A stretch of DNA of 64,000 nt, from NCBI RefSeq assembly GCF_014642855.1, contig NZ_BMJB01000001.1, positions 1,240,001 to 1,304,000 on the forward strand, read 5' to 3'. Below are positions 46,076 through 53,245 of the stretch, piece by piece. Position 1 is the stretch's first letter; the number at the start of each line of letters is the position of its first letter. The notes beneath the pieces were generated by a model, which was given only the letters and a program-made list of their open reading frames with translations, made no database searches and had not been told where the DNA came from. The translations under genes and the position numbers were made by a program. Source of the stretch: Edaphobacter acidisoli (GTDB lineage Bacteria; Acidobacteriota; Terriglobia; Terriglobales; Acidobacteriaceae).

Positions 46076-46744
46076 TTACGCCACCAGCACCACATCCAGA
46101 AACCTCGGCCCATGCACGCCCTTGATGCGCGTCATCTCGATGTCCGCTGTAGCCGAGGGCCCGGAGAAGAACGTCGTCGTCAATCCAGCCGTCTGCTGCA
46201 ACCGCGCCATCGCCTCCGGCACCGTCTCAACAACATCCTGCACCCGCACAACACACAAGTGATAGTCGGGTACCAGAGTTACCGCGCGCCGTCCCTGCCC
46301 TGCAACATTCTGCAAAACAACCGTGCCCGTCTCTGCAATCGCAAGCGTCGAGCCAGTCATCACGCCGTCGAATCCATCCAACTCAGTCGCGCTCAAACCG
46401 GCATCCATCACAAACTCAAACCCCGCAGGCAACCACTCAGCAGCCACGCCCTCAGGCACAACCATCCGCTTCTTCCCACGCCCTGAAAGAATCTTCGCTA
46501 CCGTGGCCGCGACACCCGTATTCGCCACACGAACCACATGTGCGTCATAGTCACGCAGCCGATCTTCAAGCAACTCCAGCACCGCCTCGCGCTCCCGCGA
46601 AGTCCCCCGTCGATACTCGCGCTCAACCGAAGTCCACTCAGCCTCAACCCCGCCCGCATCAAGCGACGAAGCCCGTCCATTCGCCGCACGAATCCGGCGC
46701 AGAATCTCCGCCTTTGCCGAAGAAGCCATCACCTCACTTGCCAT
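46076..46744 (-). CDS. lutC: Lactate utilization protein C
   Basis: 222 residues from the ATG with GAGG 5 bases upstream; a longer frame upstream is not family-like. This is an LUD-domain protein of the LutABC L-lactate oxidation complex described in Bacillus subtilis. Visible are KRMVVPEGVAAEWLPAGFE, GVMTGSTLAIAETGTVVLQN, RRAVTLVPDYHLCVVRVQDV and TTTFFSGPSATADIEMTRIK with VHGPR. It overlaps the 3' end of lutB by 11 bases and is convergent with the GH39 gene (8-base gap). Confidence 0.93.
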   Translation of the reverse strand: MASEVMASSAKAEILRRIRAANGRASSLDAGGVEAEWTSVEREYRRGTSREREAVLELLEDRLRDYDAHVVRVANTGVAATVAKILSGRGKKRMVVPEGVAAEWLPAGFEFVMDAGLSATELDGFDGVMTGSTLAIAETGTVVLQNVAGQGRRAVTLVPDYHLCVVRVQDVVETVPEAMARLQQTAGLTTTFFSGPSATADIEMTRIKGVHGPRFLDVVLVA

Positions 46745-48170
46745 CTTTGCCTCGCTTCTCCCACCAGTCACGAAACGTCTCCTTCGGCATCTCCTGCAAA
46801 TCGCGCACCTGAGTCCATCCGCCGAGCATCCCCGGCAGCCAGCCAATCCAGCCCACGCCCTGCCCATCCTTCCGCACCAGCGGAACCTCAGCCATGCGCC
46901 CCATCCTCTGCGCCGCGCGAAACCGCCGCTCGCTCATGAAGACCATGCCCATCATCTTCATCGCCAACGCTTCAGCGCTCACACCCTTCTGCTCAACAAC
47001 CTTGTTGCGCAGATGAATCAGCACTTCGGGAATATTGATCTTCACCGGGCAAACCTCATAGCACGCCCCGCACAACGACGACGCATACGGCAGCGACTGC
47101 GCGTGATGCATCTCCTGCAACTGCGGCGTCAGAATCGCGCCAATCGGCCCCGCATAAACCGAGCCATACGCATGCCCGCCCGTCTGCCGATACACCGGAC
47201 AAGCATTCTGGCACGCGCCGCAGCGCACACAGTTCAGCGTCTGCCGTGCCTCCTCATCCGCCAGAATCTCCGTCCGCGCATTGTCCATCAGCACCACATG
47301 AAAATTCCGCGGCCCATCCTTCGCGTTCACTCCAGTCCAGATCGAGTTGTAAGGATTCATCCGCTCGCCGGTGGCCGAACGCGGCACAAGCTGCAGCACC
47401 ACTTCCAGATCCTGATAACGCGGCAGTACCTTGTCGATCCCCGCCACCGTAATTAGCGTCTCCGGCAGCGTCAGGCACATGCGCCCATTGCCTTCGCTCT
47501 CGATAATGCAAACGCCGCCCGTCTCCGCAATCAAAAAATTGGCGCCGCTCAAACCAGTCTTCACCCGCAGAAACTTCTCGCGCAAAAACATCCGAGCCGC
47601 ATCGGCCAGGTCCTGCGGACGCTCGCCCAGCTCCGGCAGATTCATCTTCTTTTGAAAGATCTCCCGAATCTGCTGACGATTCTTATGCAGCGCCGGAACC
47701 ACAATATGCGAAGGCCAATCTTCGCCAAGCTGAATAATCAACTCCGCCAAATCCGTCTCATACGGATGAATCCCCGCCGCCTCCAGCGCCGGATTCAGAT
47801 GAATCTCCTCCGTCGTCATCGACTTGATCTTGATGACCTCATCCGATCCCGACTCCTTCACCAACGCAACAACAATCTGCCGCGCCTCCTCCGCATCCCG
47901 CGCCCAATGCACCACACCCCCAGCGCGCGTGCAGTTGCGCTCAAGCTCTTCAAGATAGAAGTCAAGATTCTCCATCGTGTGCGAACGAATCTGCCGCCCG
48001 GCCTCACGCAACGCCTGCCAGTCAGGCATCTCGCCCACCACACGCGCGCGCTTCGTCTGAATCACATCCGTCGCATGGCGCACATTCTTCCTGAGCTGCG
48101 AGTCGCCCAGCATCGTCTTCGCCACAATCGGAAACGGCGGCGAAGTCCGCGGATCAAGCACACCACTCAT
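46734..48170 (-). CDS. lutB: Lactate utilization protein B, iron-sulfur
   Basis: 478 residues from ATG 48170 (another in-frame ATG at 48200). It has an N-terminal LUD-type domain (IKSMTTEEIHLNPALEAAGI; GANFLIAETGGVCIIESEGN) and two [4Fe-4S] Cys clusters (CVRCGACQNACPVYRQTGG and CGACYEVCPVKINIPEVL). Together with LutA and LutC it oxidises L-lactate to pyruvate. About 133 bases separate lutA and lutB, longer than usual, and the gap is filled by palindromic repeats. Confidence 0.94.
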   Translation of the reverse strand: MSGVLDPRTSPPFPIVAKTMLGDSQLRKNVRHATDVIQTKRARVVGEMPDWQALREAGRQIRSHTMENLDFYLEELERNCTRAGGVVHWARDAEEARQIVVALVKESGSDEVIKIKSMTTEEIHLNPALEAAGIHPYETDLAELIIQLGEDWPSHIVVPALHKNRQQIREIFQKKMNLPELGERPQDLADAARMFLREKFLRVKTGLSGANFLIAETGGVCIIESEGNGRMCLTLPETLITVAGIDKVLPRYQDLEVVLQLVPRSATGERMNPYNSIWTGVNAKDGPRNFHVVLMDNARTEILADEEARQTLNCVRCGACQNACPVYRQTGGHAYGSVYAGPIGAILTPQLQEMHHAQSLPYASSLCGACYEVCPVKINIPEVLIHLRNKVVEQKGVSAEALAMKMMGMVFMSERRFRAAQRMGRMAEVPLVRKDGQGVGWIGWLPGMLGGWTQVRDLQEMPKETFRDWWEKRGKDGK

Positions 48171-48212
48171 CGCTCTACCCCACAAAATCCTGGCAGCCAC
48201 AAAACCGGGTGC

Positions 48213-48270
48213 CCCATCTTCGCGACGGCCTTATCGTCGCTAAGGTGGGCCATTCGCGCGAAAGCGCGAA
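48213..48270. repeat. Double-hairpin repeat inside the lut operon
   Basis: The first hairpin has outer arms CCCATCTT (48213-48220) and AAGGTGGG (48242-48249) plus inner GCGACG/CGTCGC. The second is TTCGCGC/GCGCGAA (48253-48270) with a GAAA tetraloop. It belongs to the CCCATC hairpin family. It lies between lutA and lutB and would be part of their shared mRNA. Confidence 0.75.
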
Positions 48271-48303
48271 CCGCTCCCGCCCAATCTCCCCGCTGAAAAA
48301 TAT

Positions 48304-49041
48304 TCATCGCCCCACCTCATCCCCGGCCAGAATCTCCGCCAGATGCACCGTCTTCACCCCGGTCCTCTGCCGATGCAGCCCACCCTGAATATGCATCAGG
48401 CAGCTATTGTCGCAGGCTGTACAAGCCTCCGCGTCCGTATTCAGCACCGCCGTCGTCTTCTCCGCCAGCATCGCGCTCGAAACATCCGCATTCTTCACGG
48501 CAAACGTCCCGCCAAATCCGCAGCACTGCTCCAGCCCCTCAAGCGGCACCAACTCAATCCCGCGAACAGCCCTCAAGAGCCGCATCGGCCCATCGCCCAA
48601 CTCCAAATTCCTCAGCCCATGGCAACTCGCGTGATACGTCACCCGATGCGGATAGTACGCACCCACATCCTCCAACCCCAACCGCTTCGTCAGAAACTCC
48701 GAAAACTCAAACACCCTCGGCAGCAGCGCCTCAACTTCAGCCATCAGCCGCTCGTCCTTCAACTCCGCCGCCATCTTCGGATAGTGGTCCCGCATCATCG
48801 CCACGCAGCTCGACGACGGCACCACCACCGCCTCTGCATTGCGGAATTGCTCGACAAACCGCGCCACCAGCGGTAGCGCCTCCGCCTGATACCCCGTGTT
48901 CCAGTGCATCTGCCCGCAACATGTCTGCCCGCTCGGAAACTCCACGGTGTGCCCCAGCCGCTCCAGAACCCGCACCACGGCCTTGCCCGTCTCCGGAAAC
49001 AGCGTGTCGTTATAGCACGTAATAAACAGCGAAACTCGCAG
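48304..49041 (-). CDS. lutA: Lactate utilization protein A, probable CTG start
   Basis: Third component of the LutABC L-lactate oxidation system, a CCG-domain protein. From the CTG at 49041 the product is 245 residues, close to the ~240 of the family, and starts RVSLFITCYNDTLFPETG, as in LutA. CCG motifs are GQTCCGQMH and LEQCCGFGGTFAVKN. A TAA in the same frame upstream excludes any earlier ATG/GTG/TTG, and the next GTG (48978) would remove the conserved first strand and Cys. GGGAGG sits 5 bases before the CTG. Divergent from rhaT. Confidence 0.88.
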   Translation of the reverse strand: MRVSLFITCYNDTLFPETGKAVVRVLERLGHTVEFPSGQTCCGQMHWNTGYQAEALPLVARFVEQFRNAEAVVVPSSSCVAMMRDHYPKMAAELKDERLMAEVEALLPRVFEFSEFLTKRLGLEDVGAYYPHRVTYHASCHGLRNLELGDGPMRLLRAVRGIELVPLEGLEQCCGFGGTFAVKNADVSSAMLAEKTTAVLNTDAEACTACDNSCLMHIQGGLHRQRTGVKTVHLAEILAGDEVGR

Positions 49042-49213
49042 AACCGCCTCCCAATACCCTTCTTATATTTTTATCAATAAAAAGCTGATTTCACACAAAA
49101 TCCAATAGAGACCGTATTCCCCTAACGCAACCCCTTCAGGTACGATAGTCGCAGCCGCCAGCACGCGGCAACCATTATCATCGAATCAAAACCTCTACCC
49201 AAAACGAGGACAC
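49042..49213. promoter_or_regulatory. Divergent lutA/rhaT promoter region
   Basis: About 170 bases with an AT-rich core (around 49060-49100) between the divergent lutABC and rhaT genes, so control of lactate oxidation and rhamnose uptake is probably shared. No clear CG-centred LacI operator or TTTC-N6-GAAA site is present. Confidence 0.4.
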
Positions 49214-50407
49214 GTGGGAACCAATCCGTTCGTCGGCGTCATCTTCCACTGGATCGGCGGCTTCGCCTCCGCCACCAACTTCATCCCCTTCCGCGGCATC
49301 AAGCGCTGGTCGTGGGAGATCTACTGGCTCGTCCAGGGATTCGCCGCCTGGATCGTCGCTCCCATCCTCCTCGCCAGCATCTTCGTCCCACACCCACTCA
49401 GCATCCTCCACGCCGCCTACATCGCTGATCCCGGCAGCATCTACTACCCCGTCCTCTGGGGCATACTCTGGGGAGTCGGCGGACTCACCTTCGGTCTCGC
49501 TATCCGCTACCTCGGCCTCGCCCTCGGATACGCCATCGCGCTCGGCCTCTGCATGGTCTTCGGCACCATCGTCCCGCCCATCTATCATGGCGAGATGCAC
49601 GCCATACTCCATGAGACCTCAGGCCAGGTCATCCTGCTCGGAGTGCTCGTCTGCCTCATCGCCGTTGCCGTCAATGGAGCGGCAGGCGTCTCCAAAGAAC
49701 ACGAAATCACTCCTGAAGAAAAGGCCGAAGCGGGCGAGCTTGACTACAACTTCGGCAAGGGCATCGCCGTCGCCATCTTCGCCGGCATCATGAGCAGCTT
49801 CTTCGCCTTCGGCCTCGACGCAGGCAAGCCTATCGGCGACATCGCCAAACACGAGCTGCTCTCCACCGGCCGCCTCGACCTCTGGCAGAACCTGCCCATC
49901 CTCATCGTCGTGCTCTGGGGAGGCTTCCTGACCAACTTCATCTGGTCGGTTGTCCTCATCATTAAAAACCGCTCCGTCAAGCAGTACGCAGGCGAGCCCG
50001 GCTACAACCCCATGCGCGCCACACACGCCACCGGCGAAACACTCGTCGACTTCGACCCCACTGACCCATCGACCTACGACCGCCTCGCGCCAAAGACCCT
50101 CGTCGCCAACTACTTCTTCGCCGCGCTCGCAGGCGTCATCTGGTACTTCCAGTTCTTCTTCTATTCCATGGGCCAAACCAAGATGGGCAAGTACGACTTC
50201 TCGTCGTGGACGCTCCACATGGCCAGCATCATCATCTTCGCCACACTCTGGGGCCTCGCGCTCAAAGAGTGGCGCGGAACCAGCCGTCGCACAAAAGCAC
50301 TCGTTACCGCAGGCCTTCTGCTCCTGGTCGGCTCAACCGTCGTAGTCGGCTACGGCAACTACCTCAAGGTGAACGAGTCGCACCCCGTCGTCAACGTCAG
50401 AAATTAG
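49214..50407 (+). CDS. rhaT: L-rhamnose/proton symporter
   Basis: Inner-membrane permease importing L-rhamnose. It starts at GTG 49214 with AGGA upstream. The 397-residue product has about ten transmembrane helices. It opens with GVIFHWIGGFASATNFIPFR, followed by WEIYWLVQGFAAWIVAPILL and, later, GVIWYFQFFFYSMGQTKMG, all matching the RhaT family (E. coli RhaT is ~344 residues). A cytoplasmic loop of about 40 residues (KQYAGEPGYNPMRATHATGE onward) accounts for the extra length. It is the uptake step between the secreted GH106 enzyme and RhaI. Confidence 0.93.
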   Translation: MGTNPFVGVIFHWIGGFASATNFIPFRGIKRWSWEIYWLVQGFAAWIVAPILLASIFVPHPLSILHAAYIADPGSIYYPVLWGILWGVGGLTFGLAIRYLGLALGYAIALGLCMVFGTIVPPIYHGEMHAILHETSGQVILLGVLVCLIAVAVNGAAGVSKEHEITPEEKAEAGELDYNFGKGIAVAIFAGIMSSFFAFGLDAGKPIGDIAKHELLSTGRLDLWQNLPILIVVLWGGFLTNFIWSVVLIIKNRSVKQYAGEPGYNPMRATHATGETLVDFDPTDPSTYDRLAPKTLVANYFFAALAGVIWYFQFFFYSMGQTKMGKYDFSSWTLHMASIIIFATLWGLALKEWRGTSRRTKALVTAGLLLLVGSTVVVGYGNYLKVNESHPVVNVRN

Positions 50408-50426
50408 AATCTACCGCTCAACATCC

Positions 50427-50469
50427 AACCCCATTCATGCCACATCTTCACCGCGGCATGAATGGGGTT
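50427..50469. repeat. CATTCATGCC-family hairpin, copy 2, after rhaT
   Basis: Perfect 15-bp arms AACCCCATTCATGCC (50427-50441) and GGCATGAATGGGGTT (50455-50469) with a 13-base loop. It is the better-preserved sister of 30751-30783. It could act as a terminator for rhaT though no T-run follows. Confidence 0.85.
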
Positions 50470-50519
50470 CGTTCCGTAAATCGAAGAGCAACTACTGAGC
50501 GGTCTTTTTCTCCGCCGTA

Positions 50520-50801
50520 CTACGAAGTCACAAGCATCTTTCTCCGCAACGCCAGCCCTGCAAACACAACCATCGTTACAACACACGCCGCCAGCACTCC
50601 CCACCGCAACCACGCAGCCGCCGAAACCGAAATCCCCACGCCAGCCATGGCAAGATAAGCAGCCACGCACATAGGACACTTCGGCACCAACACCATCAGC
50701 ACCCCAGGCAGCACCACCCCCGAAGCCTGAGTTCCGCGTCCGGAGCGCGAAAGCGGGCCGCCATCAACAGCCCGCCTTTTCTGTTCGCACACGCAATCCA
50801 T
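50520..50801 (-). CDS. Small membrane protein with intramembrane CPMC motif
   Basis: 93 residues from the ATG that overlaps the DUF899 stop (TGATG), implying coupled translation; an upstream frame would give 101. Features: a Cys-containing N-terminus (MDCVCEQKRRAV), then two hydrophobic helices. The first helix contains VLVPKCPMCVAAYLAMAG, a CxxC pair at the membrane surface that recalls MerC-like mercury transporters or thiol-redox membrane proteins. Function unknown. It is last in the ArsR-SRPBCC-DinB-DUF899 run. Confidence 0.65.
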   Translation of the reverse strand: MDCVCEQKRRAVDGGPLSRSGRGTQASGVVLPGVLMVLVPKCPMCVAAYLAMAGVGISVSAAAWLRWGVLAACVVTMVVFAGLALRRKMLVTS

Positions 50802-51568
50802 CACGCGTGATCTCCCGCACAGCACGACGCCTTCGTCACCGGCGCACCCGCATACCGGTCATGGTGCCGCACCCACGCCATCGGAAACGAGAGCCCTTCC
50901 TCATTCCGCCCCTTCGGAGCAAGATCGAGATACGCATACGCTCCAATCAGCGGCTCGCCTCCACGCGCAAACGTCGAGTAGGTGTGAAACACCTCCCCGC
51001 TCTCATCCTTGTAGAACACGCTCACGCCTGGCCCTTCTTCACTCGGAAACGGATTGATCGCGTAGTTGTAGTACATCGATCCCTTCTCCACTTCCTCCTT
51101 CGTGAACGAAACATGATAGTCATGGTTGAAGTCGTTCCCATTCGACGACACCCACTTAAACTTCCAGCCCATTCTCTTCCGGAACGCCTCAATCTCAGGC
51201 AATGTCGCCCGCGAAACCGCCATCAACATCACATCCCGGTCCGCCACATGCACCATAGCCCCATCAAATCCATCCGCCACCATCGAGCAGCTCGGGCAGC
51301 CCTGCTCCCAGCTCGGCCCAAACATGAAGTGGTAGATCACCAACTGACTCTTCTCACCGAAGAGCTCCGCCAGAGTCACCTTTCCCTCAGGCCCCTCGAA
51401 CACATAATTCTTCTCGACCCGCTCCCACGGCAACTCACGACGCATCCGGCTCAGCTCATCGCGCATCCGCGTCCATTCCTTCTCCTTTGCCAGTAGCGCC
51501 TTGCGCGCCGCCAGCCACTCCTGACTCGATGCGACTTGATGTCCCAGATCAACTGAACTTGAGCTCAT
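50801..51568 (-). CDS. DUF899 family thioredoxin-like protein
   Basis: 255 residues. Matches DUF899 (thioredoxin-fold) by the segment ELPWERVEKNYVFEGPEGKV. This is followed by LFGEKSQLVIYHFMFGPSW, the redox-like CPSC in QGCPSCSMVADGFDGA and a C-terminal SFPMAWVRHHDRY. It ends with CCAGDHA, an added Cys pair. Cytoplasmic, with no signal peptide. Proteins of this family often sit with ArsR regulators, SRPBCC and DinB proteins, as here, but their reaction is not established. Confidence 0.9.
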   Translation of the reverse strand: MSSSSVDLGHQVASSQEWLAARKALLAKEKEWTRMRDELSRMRRELPWERVEKNYVFEGPEGKVTLAELFGEKSQLVIYHFMFGPSWEQGCPSCSMVADGFDGAMVHVADRDVMLMAVSRATLPEIEAFRKRMGWKFKWVSSNGNDFNHDYHVSFTKEEVEKGSMYYNYAINPFPSEEGPGVSVFYKDESGEVFHTYSTFARGGEPLIGAYAYLDLAPKGRNEEGLSFPMAWVRHHDRYAGAPVTKASCCAGDHA

Positions 51569-51633
51569 TGTTTCTTCTCCTTTTGTCGTTCGCTTCCTTT
51601 GTCATTCGTTCACCTTCCCCAGTTGCGGCGCTG

Positions 51634-52152
51634 TTACACCGGCTGAGGTTCACGCTGGAGCGCGGATCCCTCGTCGGCGCTGGGCCCCCAGCTTGACGGC
51701 ACTGGAACTTCAAGCAGGCGCAGATAGACACAGAATTGGCCGCGGTGCTGGTACCAGTGGTTGAGCATGATGTTTCGCAGGAAAGCGACACGCGGCATCG
51801 CTGCGATCTCCTGATCGCCGTCAACAATGCGCCATGTTGCGTTCATGGCAGCATCATCGAAGCTGGGAAGAACCTCACGCACCGTGACGATGCTCTGTTC
51901 GAAGGTATCGAGAATCTCCTGCACCGTGGCGGGCTGGGGAAATTGGAAGCCTGGCGGTGCGATCTGGTCCTGCTGAGCGCCGCGAACGACCCCTCCAGGC
52001 ACGAAGGCCAAGTGGTATGCCAGCTGCCCCGCAGTCATGGACTTGGAATGCGGCTTCCACGTGAGCCTGTCGGCGGGAAGGCGCTCAAGGAACTTCCGCG
52101 TAACCGGCGCCTGGGCCTCAAACTCCGCAAGTAAGGATTGTGCAATCAACAT
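51634..52152 (-). CDS. DinB family protein
   Basis: 172 residues forming a four-helix bundle of the DinB/YfiT type, which includes metal-dependent thiol transferases. Typical features: an N-terminal helix ending TRKFLERLPADRLTWKPHSK and the metal-ligand His in MTAGQLAYHLAFVPG. The final His pair is in RNIMLNHWYQHRGQFCVYLR. The Shine-Dalgarno AAGGAG is 6 bases before the ATG. It is the third gene of the arsR operon. A CCCATC hairpin repeat lies between it and the SRPBCC gene. Confidence 0.92.
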   Translation of the reverse strand: MLIAQSLLAEFEAQAPVTRKFLERLPADRLTWKPHSKSMTAGQLAYHLAFVPGGVVRGAQQDQIAPPGFQFPQPATVQEILDTFEQSIVTVREVLPSFDDAAMNATWRIVDGDQEIAAMPRVAFLRNIMLNHWYQHRGQFCVYLRLLEVPVPSSWGPSADEGSALQREPQPV

Positions 52153-52200
52153 GTGGTTCTCCTTTCGGATTTATCCTCAACGAGCATATCTGCCCGGGTA

Positions 52201-52227
52201 CCCATCTTTCGCTTCGCGAAGGATGGG
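52201..52227. repeat. CCCATC-family hairpin within the arsR operon
   Basis: Arms CCCATCTTTCGC (52201-52212) and GCGAAGGATGGG (52216-52227), 3-base loop, one wobble pair. It lies in the 111-base gap between SRPBCC and DinB genes. Confidence 0.75.
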
Positions 52228-52263
52228 AAAGTAAGCAGCGCCCTGTTAGCCGCACTTTGGAAA

Positions 52264-52722
52264 CTACCGAGCAGCCTTCTTCTCCGCCGCGCTACGAATC
52301 CGCGACATCAAATCTGCCCAGCCTTCATTCACACCACCGCCCGGCGGCACACCATCCATCCATCCCATCGCGCGATGGACAAACTTCACCCGCGTCACGC
52401 CATTCTCTTCCGTCAGCCGATACTGCACATTCGACACCGCCGGCCACGACATAAACAGCGGCCCGCAAATCTCCAGCAGCGCCGGAGCCTTAATCGCCTG
52501 CACCGTGCCCCAGTAATGTCCCGAGTTGTTGCCCAGGTCGCGAAGCCACCGTCCGCCCGGCCACGCCTCCAGAACCATCGGCATCGGCCTTCCCGCCTCC
52601 CCGGCATTCAGCGGCCCCATCTGCTCCAGAATCGTCTCGAACACAATCCCGATCGGCGCCGCGATCTCTTCTTCTTTCACAATCTCAAACGTCTGCACTG
52701 CCACTTCCGTCGTCGTAGCCAT
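52264..52722 (-). CDS. SRPBCC (AHSA1-like) domain protein
   Basis: 152 residues from the third of three tandem ATGs, which has the best spacing (7 bases) to the GGAG Shine-Dalgarno. The START-like ligand-binding fold has FEIVKEEEIAAPIGIVFETI, the AHSA1-type PMVLEAWPGGRWLRDLGNNS, and YRLTEENGVTRVKFVHRAMG. It is encoded 47 bases after the arsR gene. Such ArsR/SRPBCC pairs are common, and the SRPBCC protein is thought to bind a small hydrophobic ligand. The ligand is unknown. Confidence 0.9.
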   Translation of the reverse strand: MATTTEVAVQTFEIVKEEEIAAPIGIVFETILEQMGPLNAGEAGRPMPMVLEAWPGGRWLRDLGNNSGHYWGTVQAIKAPALLEICGPLFMSWPAVSNVQYRLTEENGVTRVKFVHRAMGWMDGVPPGGGVNEGWADLMSRIRSAAEKKAAR

Positions 52723-52769
52723 CATCATCTCCTTGTCAGTTGTTTACCGCTCCCTCGTTCAAATTATTT

Positions 52770-53135
52770 TCAAGGCTTCTCGCCCGATCCATCCGAAACC
52801 AGCCGCTCCAGCGCCTTCCGCTCAGCCCGCTCTTTGATCTGGCTCAACTGATGCGTCCAGTACCGCTCAAACACCTTCACCCAGTCATGCACCGGCTTCA
52901 ACTCCGCCGCGTTCAGCTTGTACATCCTATGCTGCCCACGCTTCACCACCGTCACCACGCCAACCTTCCGCAGCACACCCAGGTGCTTCGAGACCGCAGG
53001 CTGCGGCATCCGCAACCGCAGCACGACATCACCCACCGCATACTCGCGACCGTCCGCCAGCACTCCAATTAACTCGCGCCGCTTCGGCTCCGCAATCGCG
53101 TTAAAAACATCCGTCGTTGTTGCTGCCCGTGCCAT
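52770..53135 (-). CDS. ArsR-family transcriptional regulator
   Basis: 121 residues with a winged helix: DVFNAIAEPKRRELIGVLAD, LRLRMPQPAVSKHLGVLRKV, VVTVVKRGQHRMYKLNA. The Cys metal-binding box of true ArsR/SmtB sensors is absent, so this belongs to the non-metal group usually paired with SRPBCC proteins. No Shine-Dalgarno precedes the ATG. A strong promoter whose -10 ends 6 bases before the ATG suggests a leaderless mRNA, and a palindrome inside the promoter suggests autorepression. First gene of a five-gene run. Confidence 0.92.
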   Translation of the reverse strand: MARAATTTDVFNAIAEPKRRELIGVLADGREYAVGDVVLRLRMPQPAVSKHLGVLRKVGVVTVVKRGQHRMYKLNAAELKPVHDWVKVFERYWTHQLSQIKERAERKALERLVSDGSGEKP

Positions 53136-53141
53136 GTTGTA

Positions 53142-53169
53142 AATATATTCCCATATAAGAATATGTCAA
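53142..53169 (-). promoter_or_regulatory. arsR promoter with overlapping palindromic operator
   Basis: On the - strand: TTGACA (53169-53164), a 16-base spacer, TATATT (53147-53142). The palindrome ATATTC-N8-GAATAT (53145-53164) fills the spacer and touches both hexamers. The ATG at 53135 falls where the transcription start would be expected. Confidence 0.75.
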
Positions 53170-53245
53170 GTTAAAAATTTGCCGCGCAAATGGCACCTAT
53201 CCAAAGACCCAGCCACCGCCCGGCAAAACGCCTTCCCGAAAATAG

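Noticed and set aside
46745..46867. N-terminal extension of lutC rich in Cys and Arg
   Set aside because: It lies inside lutB in another frame, and the LUD-family similarity begins after the ATG at 46744.
27449..50407. SusC/SusD-type polysaccharide utilisation locus
   Set aside because: No TonB-dependent receptor or SusD-like lipoprotein is present; transport is by RhaT of the monosaccharide.
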